From Chloroflexota bacterium (GTDB taxonomy: Bacteria > Chloroflexota > Dormibacteria > CF-121), in the NCBI GenBank assembly GCA_005880615.1, contig VBID01000141.1, positions 1 to 52,169 on the forward strand: DNA of 52,169 nt. Reading direction: 5' to 3'. Shown here piece by piece: positions 9,371 through 18,103 of this stretch. A program made the position numbers and the translations under genes. The notes under the pieces were generated by a model, which was given only the letters and a program-made list of their open reading frames with translations, was not told where the DNA came from and did not search any database. Numbering within the stretch: the first letter of the stretch is position 1; each line of letters begins with the position of its first letter.

Positions 9371-9434
9371 CCCTGCACCCGCATCCCCGGATTCATCGAT
9401 ACCAGCCCCATTCGGTGATTTCCCACATAAGCAA

Positions 9435-9527
9435 TCCCCGCGAAATCTTCTGACTTCGCGGGGAATCTGTCAACGGGAAGAGGGACCCGGTCCCTCTTCC
9501 TGCCATCGCTCCCTGCTCCGCAGCAGG
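9435..9527. promoter_or_regulatory. Three consecutive hairpins between cpaB and cpaE
   Basis: TCCCCGCGAA/TTCGCGGGGA (9435-9464), GGAAGAGGGACC-C-GGTCCCTCTTCC (9476-9500), CCTGCT-ccgc-AGCAGG (9512-9527). Confidence 0.7.
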
Positions 9528-9553
9528 TGGTCAATGTCCGGTCTCCTCAGGGT

Positions 9554-10285
9554 TTAGTGGAGGTGGTACGTGGCCTTGAAGGTATTGATGTCCGTTCCCA
9601 GGGTATCCGGGTCCGGCTGATCGTAGTCCTTGACCGACTTGAGCACGTACCGGTAGTTGGTATTGTCGATCAGGAACTTCAGGTCTTCCGCCTGCTGCAG
9701 GGTGACCACGACGGTCAAGCTGCTGCTGATGCCACGCGTGTTCTGGCCGCCGGCCGGTCCGACGCGCAGGACCCGCAAGTTGTGGAAGGCCGTCTTAGTC
9801 GTCGCCCCCAGCGTCACAATGACGTCGATTCGGTCTTCCGGCTGGATGTAACCGCCGGCGCCGACCAGCTCCCCGGTGGGGATCTGCATGCCGACCTGGC
9901 CGGTCGGAATGTCCAGGTAGGGCTGCTTGGTCACGGTCACCTTATCCGCGGAGGCGACGAGCAGGTTGTCGGACAGGGGCTCATTCAGGTGGATGGTGAT
10001 GGCGGAGTACTTCCCGACCACCAGGTCCTTTGACTTGAAGGCAAAGGGGGGCTGCTGGTCCGAGCTGAAGTACTGGATCGTCACCATGTCGGTCGTCAGC
10101 TGGGTCGCGGGCGGGATGTCTCGGGTAGCGACCACCACCGGGATGTTTTTCGGGCCGCCTCCTCCACCAATCGATCCCCCACTGGTCTTTCCGAGCATCA
10201 GTGCCAACCCGAAAGCCCCGAGGGCGCAGAGAACACCGAAAAGCATGAGGAGCCGGTTGCTCTTCGGCTTCACCTCGGTCGCCAA
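9554..10285 (-). CDS. CpaB/RcpC-like Flp pilus assembly protein (SAF domain)
   Basis: IPVVVATRDIPPATQLTTDMVTIQYF...LSDNLLVASADKVTVTKQPYLDIPTGQVGMQIPTGELVGAGGYIQPEDRIDVIVTLG; AGGAGGTGA upstream of the start. Confidence 0.88.
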   Translation of the reverse strand: MATEVKPKSNRLLMLFGVLCALGAFGLALMLGKTSGGSIGGGGGPKNIPVVVATRDIPPATQLTTDMVTIQYFSSDQQPPFAFKSKDLVVGKYSAITIHLNEPLSDNLLVASADKVTVTKQPYLDIPTGQVGMQIPTGELVGAGGYIQPEDRIDVIVTLGATTKTAFHNLRVLRVGPAGGQNTRGISSSLTVVVTLQQAEDLKFLIDNTNYRYVLKSVKDYDQPDPDTLGTDINTFKATYHLH

Positions 10286-10385
10286 TCAACTCACCTCCTG
10301 AATACTGGGCGCCGCCGCACCCGGCGGCACGCACTCCCGTCGCATGCTGTATCCACAAATCCCGAAGCTTCCTTGCGGGAAAACG

Positions 10386-10413
10386 AAGAGGGCTTCCGCG
10401 TGGAAGCCCTCTT
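10386..10413 (-). terminator. Putative intrinsic terminator downstream of flp
   Basis: Perfect 12-bp stem AAGAGGGCTTCC-(4)-GGAAGCCCTCTT, followed on the minus strand by CGTTTTCCC. Confidence 0.6.
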
Positions 10414-10436
10414 GTGTGCTCGTTATGAGCCGAGGC

Positions 10437-10628
10437 TTACTGGCCCAGGCCGCCCGAGATGTTGCAGAAGACGTTCTTGACCTGGTTGCCGAGGACGATA
10501 AGGACCACGATAACAACCACAGCGATCAAGACGAGGATAAGGGCGTACTCTACCATGCCCTGCCCTTCCTCACGGTTGAGCAGCTCGCGCAGACGAAGAT
10601 AAAGGCTGGTCAGCATTTTGCGATTCAC
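10437..10628 (-). CDS. flp: Flp/Fap family prepilin
   Basis: MNRKMLTSLYLRLRELLNREEGQGMVEYALILVLIAVVVIVVLIVLGNQVKNVFCNISGGLGQ; G/QGMVEY cleavage-like motif; AGGAGG RBS. Confidence 0.93.
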   Translation of the reverse strand: MNRKMLTSLYLRLRELLNREEGQGMVEYALILVLIAVVVIVVLIVLGNQVKNVFCNISGGLGQ

Positions 10629-10760
10629 CTCCTTACTAGGGATCGCGTCGCAGCGTCAGTGTCGCATCGATCGACACCCGTAGCAACGCAGTCCCCGCAG
10701 AGGAATCGCACGGGAGTTGTCACAACCTGGTAACGCCTGCCGGCCAGCCGATCGACTCGA

Positions 10761-11846
10761 CTAGGACTTCTTGTCGACCCGGATTTCGACCTTGACTTCC
10801 GTCCCTCGCCCGGGCTGGCTCCGGATCTCCAGCGTCCCCTTCTCTAGCTCGGCCCGCTCCCGCATGCTGAGCAGACCCAGGTTCTTATTCTTGTGGAGGT
10901 TGGCCTCCGTCCTGGCCACGTCGAAGCCCTGGCCGTCATCCTTGACTACCACCGTGACCCGCCCCGGCTGCAGGTTCATCGTCACCTCGGCGGTCTTGGC
11001 CCGGGCGTGCTTGTGGACGTTGGTGAGCGCCTCCTGGATGATCCGGAAGAGGACCCCCTCCAGGTTGGTCGGCAACCGGCGCTCCTGGCCCACCACGTTG
11101 AAACGCGTGGTCAGCCCGTAGCGGTCTCCATACTCCTTGATGTATTTCCGGAGCGTGGGGATCAGCCCCAGGTCATCCAGGGTCATGGGGCGCAGGTCGA
11201 AGATCAGCTGGCGCGTCTCCTCCAACGCGTTGCGCACGCTGTTCTTGAACTCCGCCAGCTCGGCCACCAGCTGTTTGGGATTGCGATCCAGCAGCCGCTC
11301 CAGAATTTCGGCCTGGAGTACGAGATTGGCCATCGATTGCGCGGGACCGTCATGCATGTCGCGGGCGATCCGCATTCGCTCCTCTTCAATGATCTGGAAG
11401 ACCTGACGGGAGGCGTCCCGGAACTGGGCCTCGCCGTCGGCCCGGCTGGGCGGACTCTCTTCGCCATGCATCCGCTGGAGGTCGAGGAGGATCTGGCTGG
11501 TCGAGCGCAGGAACTGGCCCTGGTCCTTCAACTCGGCCTGGCGCGTGACCAGCGCTTCGTACTGATCCTGGGCGCGCTCGAGCTTGAGCTGCGCGTCCAC
11601 GATGTCGTGATAGACGGTCTGGATCTCATCGGCCGAGAAATGTTTGAGGTTGTTCAGGATGTGCTTCTCGGTGACTTCGATCTCTTCGGAATGCTCCTTC
11701 AAGGCCTCCAGCGATCGTTCCAGCTCGTGGGCCTTCTCCTCTGTCCGCTCCACCTCCGCCTCCAGCATCTGGAGGCGCGTCATCACGGACTGGTGCAACA
11801 GGACGAAAGGATCAAAGACCTCGTCCGCGACCGCCGTAGCATTCAT
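10761..11846 (-). CDS. DegS/NarX-type cytosolic sensor histidine kinase (HisKA_3 + HATPase_c, coiled-coil N-terminus)
   Basis: EEERMRIARDMHDGPAQSMANLVLQAEILERLL...FRIIQEALTNVHKHARA...VVVKDDGQGFD...NLGLLSMRERAELEKGTLEIRSQPGRGTEV. Confidence 0.9.
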   Translation of the reverse strand: MNATAVADEVFDPFVLLHQSVMTRLQMLEAEVERTEEKAHELERSLEALKEHSEEIEVTEKHILNNLKHFSADEIQTVYHDIVDAQLKLERAQDQYEALVTRQAELKDQGQFLRSTSQILLDLQRMHGEESPPSRADGEAQFRDASRQVFQIIEEERMRIARDMHDGPAQSMANLVLQAEILERLLDRNPKQLVAELAEFKNSVRNALEETRQLIFDLRPMTLDDLGLIPTLRKYIKEYGDRYGLTTRFNVVGQERRLPTNLEGVLFRIIQEALTNVHKHARAKTAEVTMNLQPGRVTVVVKDDGQGFDVARTEANLHKNKNLGLLSMRERAELEKGTLEIRSQPGRGTEVKVEIRVDKKS

Positions 11847-11870
11847 GTGGGCTAGAGACCCCCTAAGCCT

Positions 11871-11983
11871 GCCAAAATCCCGATTTTGGCGGCCACTATG
11901 TTAGCACGGAATTTGCCGACTTCCAGTTACATGATGCCGCCGGCACCGTCAAATAGGCACGAATTTTCCGCATTTCTAGTTAC
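11871..11983. promoter_or_regulatory. Divergent promoter region with a 20-bp palindrome and two long direct repeats
   Basis: GCCAAAATC-CC-GATTTTGGC (11871-11890); TTAGCACGGAATTTGCCGACTTCCAGTTAC (11901-11930) and ATAGGCACGAATTTTCCGCATTTCTAGTTAC (11953-11983). Confidence 0.55.
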
Positions 11984-11997
11984 GGTAAGGGATCTCA

Positions 11998-12653
11998 TGA
12001 CGGCCAGGCTGTCGTTCTTCTTCGGCCGCGCCCTCCCGCTCGGGGTATTTGGCTTCCTGGTGGTCATCCAGGCCGAGCTGGCCATCGCCGGCCTGGGCCG
12101 GTTGGGGCAGGACTGGACCACCGTCGCGTACCTAGTCAACCGCCTCCTGACGCTGGCCTTCTTCTCCTTCCTCTTCATCATGTACATGGTCCGCGGCCGG
12201 GCGGTCGCCCGGGACCACAACCCGGTAGCGGTGCTCGCCGCCATGGTGGGGAGTTTCATCCTGTTCGGCATGATCCTGGTCCCCAGCCCAGCCCGATCCG
12301 AAAGCCTGGTGGTGCTGACGGCCAGCAATCTCTGCCTGGCGGTGGGCATGACTCAGGCCATTTACGCCCTCGCCTACCTGCGCCACCGCTTCAGCATAGT
12401 TCCGGAGGCGCGCGGGCTGGTCACCTCGGGCCCCTACCGGCTGGTCCGGCATCCGATCTATCTGGGCGAGATCCTGGCCGGCTTCGGGCTGGTGCTGCCC
12501 ACCATCGCCGGCCTGCCTGCCATCGTGTTCGTGGTCTTCGTGGCCGCCGAGGTGCTGCGCACCTACTACGAGGAGCGCGTGCTGCGCCGGACCTACCCGG
12601 AGTACGCTGCCTACGCGGCCGGCACGCGACGCCTCATCCCGTTGGTGTTCTGA
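11998..12653 (+). CDS. Isoprenylcysteine carboxyl methyltransferase / phospholipid methyltransferase family membrane protein
   Basis: GLVTSGPYRLVRHPIYLGEILAGFG...EERVLRRTYPEYAAYAAGTRRLIP; start taken at the internal ATG (MTARLSFFFGRALPLG). Confidence 0.85.
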
Positions 12654-12737
12654 GCTCGAGAGGGCTTCGCGAGGCGGGCGGATGATCGCCCGGTACTCGC
12701 AAACTCCGGTGCTTCCCGTCGTTACCACACTGTTAAA

Positions 12738-14303
12738 TTGGCCTCCGTAGCTCCTCTCCCGCGCCAGCCGAAGCGGCGACCGGCCACCGGGGCGGCCGTG
12801 CTCTATCGGTGGCTGGACTTGCCCCGCCTGTTCACCCTGGCCGTGGTGCTGATCCTGTTGATCCCGGCCATCCAGCCGGTGACCGATCCCGACTTCTGGT
12901 GGCACCTGGCGACCGGAAACTGGATCCTGGCGCATCACGCGGTGCCCCATAAGGACCTCTTCACCTACACCGTGGCCGGCCACGCCTGGATCACCCACGA
13001 GTGGTTGAGTGAGGTCGCCCTGGGCGCCCTCTTCACCCTGGGCCGGCTGACCCTGATCAGCCTGGCGTTGGGACTGGTCACAGCCGCCGGCTTTCTGGTG
13101 ATCTACCGGGCCATCGATCGGCGGGTCAATTTCGTCATCGCCGGGCTGGCCCTGGCGCTGGGGGTGGCAGCCGCCAACCCGATCTGGGGACCACGCATCC
13201 AGATGGTCACCTTCTGCCTGGCCGCCCTCACCTACCTCTGGATCAAGCGCTTTTGCGAGGGCAACGGCCGGGCCCTCTACGCGCTGCCCCTGGTGATGGT
13301 GCTGTGGGCCAACCTGCATGGCGGGTTCGTGGTCGCCTTCATCTTTCTCGGCGTGGCGTTTGTCGCCGAGCTGATCAAGGTCGTCCTGCGGCGACCGGAC
13401 GCGATGCCGATGGTGCGCCTGCAGCACCTCGGGCTCATCGGGCTGGCGTCGCTCCTGGCCATCATCATCAACCCCAACGGCTGGAATCTCTACATCTACG
13501 CGGTGCAGACCCAACTCAGCGGTGTGCAGCAACGCTTCATCGTGGAGTGGGCCTCACCCAACTTCCACATGGCGGAGATCCGTTTCTTTGAGGCCATGCT
13601 GTTCTTGGTCGTCTGCGGCCTGGCGGTGGTCCGCAAGGTCGAGCTCCGGTCATTCCTGCTGTTCCTGGGCGGCCTGGCGCTGGCCTTGCAATCGGTGCGC
13701 CACCTGGCGCTGTTCGTCATCGTGGCGGTACCGCTGCTTGCCGATCTCGGCCAACAAGCCTGGGAGCGCGTGCAGAGCCGAGTCCGGCTGCGACCAGTGC
13801 CCGCCAACGCGCTCACGTTCTGGATCAACAGCCTGGTCCTGGCGCTGGTCGCCCTGGCCGTCGTCGGAGCGACCGCCCCCGTTTACGGCCAGGCCCTGGA
13901 CGGCAAACGGGTGGCCCGCGACTACCCGGTGCAGGCGGCCACTTTCCTGGCCAAGAATCCGCCGCCTGGCCACATGCTGAACCAGTACGGATGGGGCGGC
14001 TACCTCGTGTACCGGCTCTCCGCCAGCGGGCAGAAGGTCTTCATCTTTGGGGACGCGGCTCTGGCCGGCGACGCCCTGCTAGAGGACTATGCCCACCTCA
14101 TCTACCTGGCACCCGACCAGCCCAAGCTCCTGGACCGCTACCAGGTCAACTGGGTCATCTTCCGGGATGACGACCCGCTGATCACCGAGCTAAAGCAGGC
14201 GCGCGGTGCCTGGTTCGTGCTCAAAACCACGCCGGACCACGCGGTCGTCATGATGCGCGACACTCCCCAGAACCGGTCCTTCGCGGCCCACGCCGGGCCG
14301 TGA
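12738..14303 (+). CDS. Multi-TM membrane protein, GT-C-like
   Basis: DPDFWWHLATGNWILAHHAVPHKDLFTYTVAGHAWITHEWLSEV; paralogous to the ORF at 30054-31586 (DPDLFWHLTNGQVILQSGWPHTDLYSFSAPGHAWVMHEWLAD); TTG start. Confidence 0.75.
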   Translation: MASVAPLPRQPKRRPATGAAVLYRWLDLPRLFTLAVVLILLIPAIQPVTDPDFWWHLATGNWILAHHAVPHKDLFTYTVAGHAWITHEWLSEVALGALFTLGRLTLISLALGLVTAAGFLVIYRAIDRRVNFVIAGLALALGVAAANPIWGPRIQMVTFCLAALTYLWIKRFCEGNGRALYALPLVMVLWANLHGGFVVAFIFLGVAFVAELIKVVLRRPDAMPMVRLQHLGLIGLASLLAIIINPNGWNLYIYAVQTQLSGVQQRFIVEWASPNFHMAEIRFFEAMLFLVVCGLAVVRKVELRSFLLFLGGLALALQSVRHLALFVIVAVPLLADLGQQAWERVQSRVRLRPVPANALTFWINSLVLALVALAVVGATAPVYGQALDGKRVARDYPVQAATFLAKNPPPGHMLNQYGWGGYLVYRLSASGQKVFIFGDAALAGDALLEDYAHLIYLAPDQPKLLDRYQVNWVIFRDDDPLITELKQARGAWFVLKTTPDHAVVMMRDTPQNRSFAAHAGP

Positions 14304-15517
14304 GCGCGCCGGCCGTGGCCGACCGGCGGCGCCGCTTTCGGCTCCGGCTCCTGCTTGGCTTCCTGGCCCTGCTGACTATCGCCTACACGCGCCAGATGCT
14401 CACCTCACCCACGGTGGGACAGGATTTCCGCGCCTTCTATGCCGGCGCGGTCGTGCTGCGGGCCGGGGGGAATCCGTATGACTGGTCCCAGTTGGGCGCC
14501 ACCGAGGAGGCGCTCTACAACGCCCCCCGCCACCTGCACGGCGGCGACCCCGCCTACTACGACTTCCTGCCACTGCCGGAAGGTCCATGGCTGATCTGGG
14601 CGCTGGTGCCGCTCACCGTCTTCACCTGGGTGGTCGCGGCGGCCATCTACGCCGGCCTCATTCTCGCCGTGATGCTGGCGGGCGCCTGGTTCTGGCTGCG
14701 TCACCTCGGATGGCAGGGCGCCCGGCTGGCCCTCGGCGTGCTGGGCGTCGCCCTTTCCCCGGTGGTCTTCATCAACGTATTCCTGGGCCAAGCCACCCCA
14801 CTGATCTTCGGCGCCTTCTGCGCGGCGGTGGCGTTGGCCGCCGGCCGCCGTCCCTTGGTGGCCGGGATGGTGCTGTCCCTCATCTGGATCAAGCCCAACC
14901 TGGCGCTCGTGCTGCCGGCCGTGGTGGTCCTCTTGCTGCCCGGGATTGGACGCCGGGTGCTGGCCGGGTTTGGGCTCGGATCAGTGATCGCGTTCGGGCT
15001 GGCCTTCGCCAGCCTGCGCGCCGGCCTGCTCGAGTGGCCGCGGGGCATCGTGCAAGTGTGGCGCTCCGTCCAGGGTCCCCAGCCCGACATCGCGTCCCTC
15101 CACAGCTTTTACTACCCGCTACTGAGCGGGTGGGTCAAGACGGCCGCCCTGGCGGTGGCCTGTCTGTTGCTGCTCGGCTACGGCGTGTGGGCGGTTCGCC
15201 GATCGCCGTCCCGGCCGCTCACAGGTCTGACCGTCCTGCTGCTCTGGCTCTGCGCCCTGCCGTACACGCACTCCTTTGACGCCATCCTGCTGCTCCCAGT
15301 GGTGGCCACCCTGGTGGGCAGAACTCAGCGCGGCCTCGCGGATCCGCTGGTGGAGACGACCCTGTTCGCCTTCGCCGTGCTTCCCCTCCTCTACTTCACG
15401 GGGGCGCATCTGGGGCCATTCAATGGCTTCGCGGCCATCCCGGTCGCCCTCACCGCCTGGACCTGGCACCGGCGTATCGTGGCCCCCTCGCCGCCGGCCA
15501 TGGAGGTGGCCGCGTGA
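14300..15517 (+). CDS. GT87/DUF2029-like multi-TM glycosyltransferase
   Basis: DFRAFYAGAVVLRAGGNPYD...FINVFLGQATPLIFGAFCAAVALAAGRRPLVAGMVLSLIWIKPNLALVLPAVVVL. Confidence 0.8.
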   Translation: MSAPAVADRRRRFRLRLLLGFLALLTIAYTRQMLTSPTVGQDFRAFYAGAVVLRAGGNPYDWSQLGATEEALYNAPRHLHGGDPAYYDFLPLPEGPWLIWALVPLTVFTWVVAAAIYAGLILAVMLAGAWFWLRHLGWQGARLALGVLGVALSPVVFINVFLGQATPLIFGAFCAAVALAAGRRPLVAGMVLSLIWIKPNLALVLPAVVVLLLPGIGRRVLAGFGLGSVIAFGLAFASLRAGLLEWPRGIVQVWRSVQGPQPDIASLHSFYYPLLSGWVKTAALAVACLLLLGYGVWAVRRSPSRPLTGLTVLLLWLCALPYTHSFDAILLLPVVATLVGRTQRGLADPLVETTLFAFAVLPLLYFTGAHLGPFNGFAAIPVALTAWTWHRRIVAPSPPAMEVAA

Positions 15518-16812
15518 GGCACTGGTACGGGATCCGGCTGCTCTTCCGGCCGAAGGCGCGCCAGGGCATCGAACGGCTGGTGCTGATCCTGGTGATCGGC
15601 TACTACGTCTTCTACTCCGTCTCCCAGTGGGTCACCCTCACGCCGGGCGATTTGCGCTTCGACTTCCAGAACTACTTCGGCGGGGCGGTGGCCGCGGCGC
15701 ACCACACCAATGTCTACGGCGACTTCGAACGTCTGTGGGGAACGCACGCCTGGACAGTGGCCTACATCTACCCCCCGTTGTTCGCCCTGTCGCTTGCCCC
15801 CCTGACTCCGCTGGGGCTGCTCTGGGCGGGACGCGTCTGGCTGCTGGTGGTGCACGCGGCGTTCGTGGCATCGCTCTGGCTCATCCTGCGCATCAACCCC
15901 GAGCTGACCCCGGCCGCCCGGCGGCTGTTCCTGATCGCGGCCTTCATCTTCATGCCGGTCTACCTCACCCTCCACTTCCAGCAAGTGGCCAGCCTCTGGC
16001 TGCTGCTGCTGACCGCCACCTTGTGGGCCGCCCTCCGCGGGCACCATCGCGCCGCGGGGATCACGCTGGCGCTGGCCGCCTCCCTGAAAGTGGTGCCCAT
16101 CTTCCTCATCCCGCTGTTCGCACGCCTCGGTCGGTGGGCGACCGTGGCCTGGGCGACGGCCGCCCTGTGCGCCATTACCGCGCTCACCATGCTGGCCTCG
16201 CCCGGCAGCCTCGATTTCTTCACGGTGGTCCTCCCCCGGCTGAGCCTGGGGAATGCCAACTGGGACAACGGGTCGATCAACGGCCTCATCAGCCGTACGG
16301 TCGACCTCTTCCCCGGCGTGTTCGGCAGCCAGACGGCGCGGGTGGCGGCCGCCCTCATCAGCGCCAGCGTGGTGATCGTGGTCGGCATCACGCTCTGGCA
16401 GGCGGGCCGAGCCGGACGCGACCCCTGGCAGCTGCGGCTCAACGTGGCGGCGCTCCTGGTCGCGCTCTTGATCGTGTCCAGCGTCACCTGGCAGCACCAC
16501 CTGGTCACCCTGCTGCTGCCGCTGGCGGTGGCCATGGCCTGGATCATCGAGCGACGCCCGGGACGCCGCTACGCGGTCTCACTGGCCGCCGGCTACCTCC
16601 TGTGCTGGCTCGACCGCCGGGCTTTCCCGCTCCCCGCCGATGGGGTAGCCCACTCGACGCTGCAGGCCGTTGGCATCCTGGCCGGAACCTCGGTCAAGCT
16701 CTGCGGCCTGCTGACCTTCTGGATCGTGCTCCTCCTGATGCTGCGGCACGAGCGCCGGCTGGCGCTCACGCGGCTTCGTACAGCCGCGGTCTCGCTGCCG
16801 CCCGCCGCTTGA
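15514..16812 (+). CDS. GT87/DUF2029-like multi-TM glycosyltransferase
   Basis: FDFQNYFGGAVAAAHHTNVYGDFE...YIYPPLFALSLAPLTPLGLLWAGRVW...ITLALAASLKVVPIFLIPLFARLGRWATVAW...NWDNGSINGLISR. Confidence 0.82.
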   Translation: MRHWYGIRLLFRPKARQGIERLVLILVIGYYVFYSVSQWVTLTPGDLRFDFQNYFGGAVAAAHHTNVYGDFERLWGTHAWTVAYIYPPLFALSLAPLTPLGLLWAGRVWLLVVHAAFVASLWLILRINPELTPAARRLFLIAAFIFMPVYLTLHFQQVASLWLLLLTATLWAALRGHHRAAGITLALAASLKVVPIFLIPLFARLGRWATVAWATAALCAITALTMLASPGSLDFFTVVLPRLSLGNANWDNGSINGLISRTVDLFPGVFGSQTARVAAALISASVVIVVGITLWQAGRAGRDPWQLRLNVAALLVALLIVSSVTWQHHLVTLLLPLAVAMAWIIERRPGRRYAVSLAAGYLLCWLDRRAFPLPADGVAHSTLQAVGILAGTSVKLCGLLTFWIVLLLMLRHERRLALTRLRTAAVSLPPAA

Positions 16813-18103
16813 AGTCGATCAGGTACCAGCCCAGCACGCCGGTGAGCGCCAGCGCTCCGGCGCTGACCGGCAGGCCGTGAAGGTCGACGACCCATCCCAC
16901 CTGCAAGATCACCAGTCCGGCGACCGGCGACCGCAGGCGCCCCTGGCGATGCAACACAAACGCCGCCCAGGCGGGGACGAGGAGCAGCACCATATCGTGC
17001 GGCAGCGTGTGGGGGGACCCCAGCAGCGCCAGGCAGCCGGCCAGCCCCGCAAACGGGAGCAGGTCCGTCCGCCGGCGGGCCAAGCCCGGATCCACCGATC
17101 GGGCGCCGCAGATCGGGATGCGGGGCGTGCCGAGCCGAAGGAGGCGACGAGCACGCGAGGGAGCGCACCCGTCGGTGCGTGACCGAACGCGCGCAGGAGA
17201 CGACGCCCGGATCGGCCGGATCCGCGCCCGAGATGCTAGCTCGACTCGGTGGATCCGGGCTAAGACTGGGAGCACGATCAGGGTCGCCCCGAAGAGGCCC
17301 AGCCCCGCGATCATGGCGAGCCGGGGCGGCAGCCCCAGCGCCAGCAGGCCGGCCCAGCTATCCATGGAACGCAGATCGGCCCAGGCACTGCCGGCCAGCA
17401 TGCCCCGCACCATGGCCGCTATTCCCGACGGTCCCCCGGCCAGCAAGGCCGAGCAGCCGACCAGGAGGCCGCCGGCGATGACTGCCACCAGCGCGCGACG
17501 GCAGCGACCGGCCCACAGCAGCACCAGGTAGGCCGGCAGGTACTGTGGCTTGAAAGCCAGTAACACCCCGCCCAGGAAGCCCCAGCCGGCGACGTCACGA
17601 TCGGCGGCGGCGAGCACCGCGACGGCGCCGACCAGCAGCACGCCGCCGAGCTGTCCTTCGGTCAACAGGGCCCACGTCGGCTCGGCCGCCAGAACCGCGA
17701 GCAGCCCGAAGGGGACCGCCGCCGGGCCCAGCGGATGAAGGCGGTTGAGGATGAAGACGGCGGCGGCTAGCAGGAGCAGGATCAGGAGCTGCCAGACGCG
17801 AAACGCCGCCTGCAGCGGCAGCAGCGTGAGCGGCACCAGCGGTAGCGCGTCGGCCAGCGGATAGTCAAACGGCAGGGTGGGGTCGATGTGTCCATCGGAC
17901 ACCTGGAGCAAGGCCGGCCCCATTTTCGCCTGGTCGTACACCGCCGCCAGCTGTCCGTGGCGGACGAGGGTAGCGGCCGTGTACAGGACCGTGAAGTCCG
18001 AGTTTTGCACGGCCGCCGCTCCCGCACGCACGCTGAGGACGACAGGCACCAGGGCGAAGCCGGCCAGCACGCCCACCAGCCACCTTCGCCGGCGACGGCT
18101 CAC
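16766..18103 (-). CDS. GT87/DUF2029-like multi-TM glycosyltransferase carrying a 60-codon repeat-derived insertion
   Basis: NSDFTVLYTAATLVRHGQLAAVYD...; GVLLAFKPQYLPAYLVLLWAG; the segment RIHRVELASRARIRPIRASSPARV...RSVDPGLA is repeat-encoded. Confidence 0.8.
   Translation of the reverse strand: MSRRRRRWLVGVLAGFALVPVVLSVRAGAAAVQNSDFTVLYTAATLVRHGQLAAVYDQAKMGPALLQVSDGHIDPTLPFDYPLADALPLVPLTLLPLQAAFRVWQLLILLLLAAAVFILNRLHPLGPAAVPFGLLAVLAAEPTWALLTEGQLGGVLLVGAVAVLAAADRDVAGWGFLGGVLLAFKPQYLPAYLVLLWAGRCRRALVAVIAGGLLVGCSALLAGGPSGIAAMVRGMLAGSAWADLRSMDSWAGLLALGLPPRLAMIAGLGLFGATLIVLPVLARIHRVELASRARIRPIRASSPARVRSRTDGCAPSRARRLLRLGTPRIPICGARSVDPGLARRRTDLLPFAGLAGCLALLGSPHTLPHDMVLLLVPAWAAFVLHRQGRLRSPVAGLVILQVGWVVDLHGLPVSAGALALTGVLGWYLIDFKRRAAARPRLYEAA
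17083..17261 (+). repeat. Interspersed element copy B (179 bp), in frame inside the GT87-like ORF
   Basis: Perfect 16-bp terminal inverted repeats AGCCCGGATCCACCGA / TCGGTGGATCCGGGCT; internal sequence nearly collinear with copy A. Confidence 0.92.
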
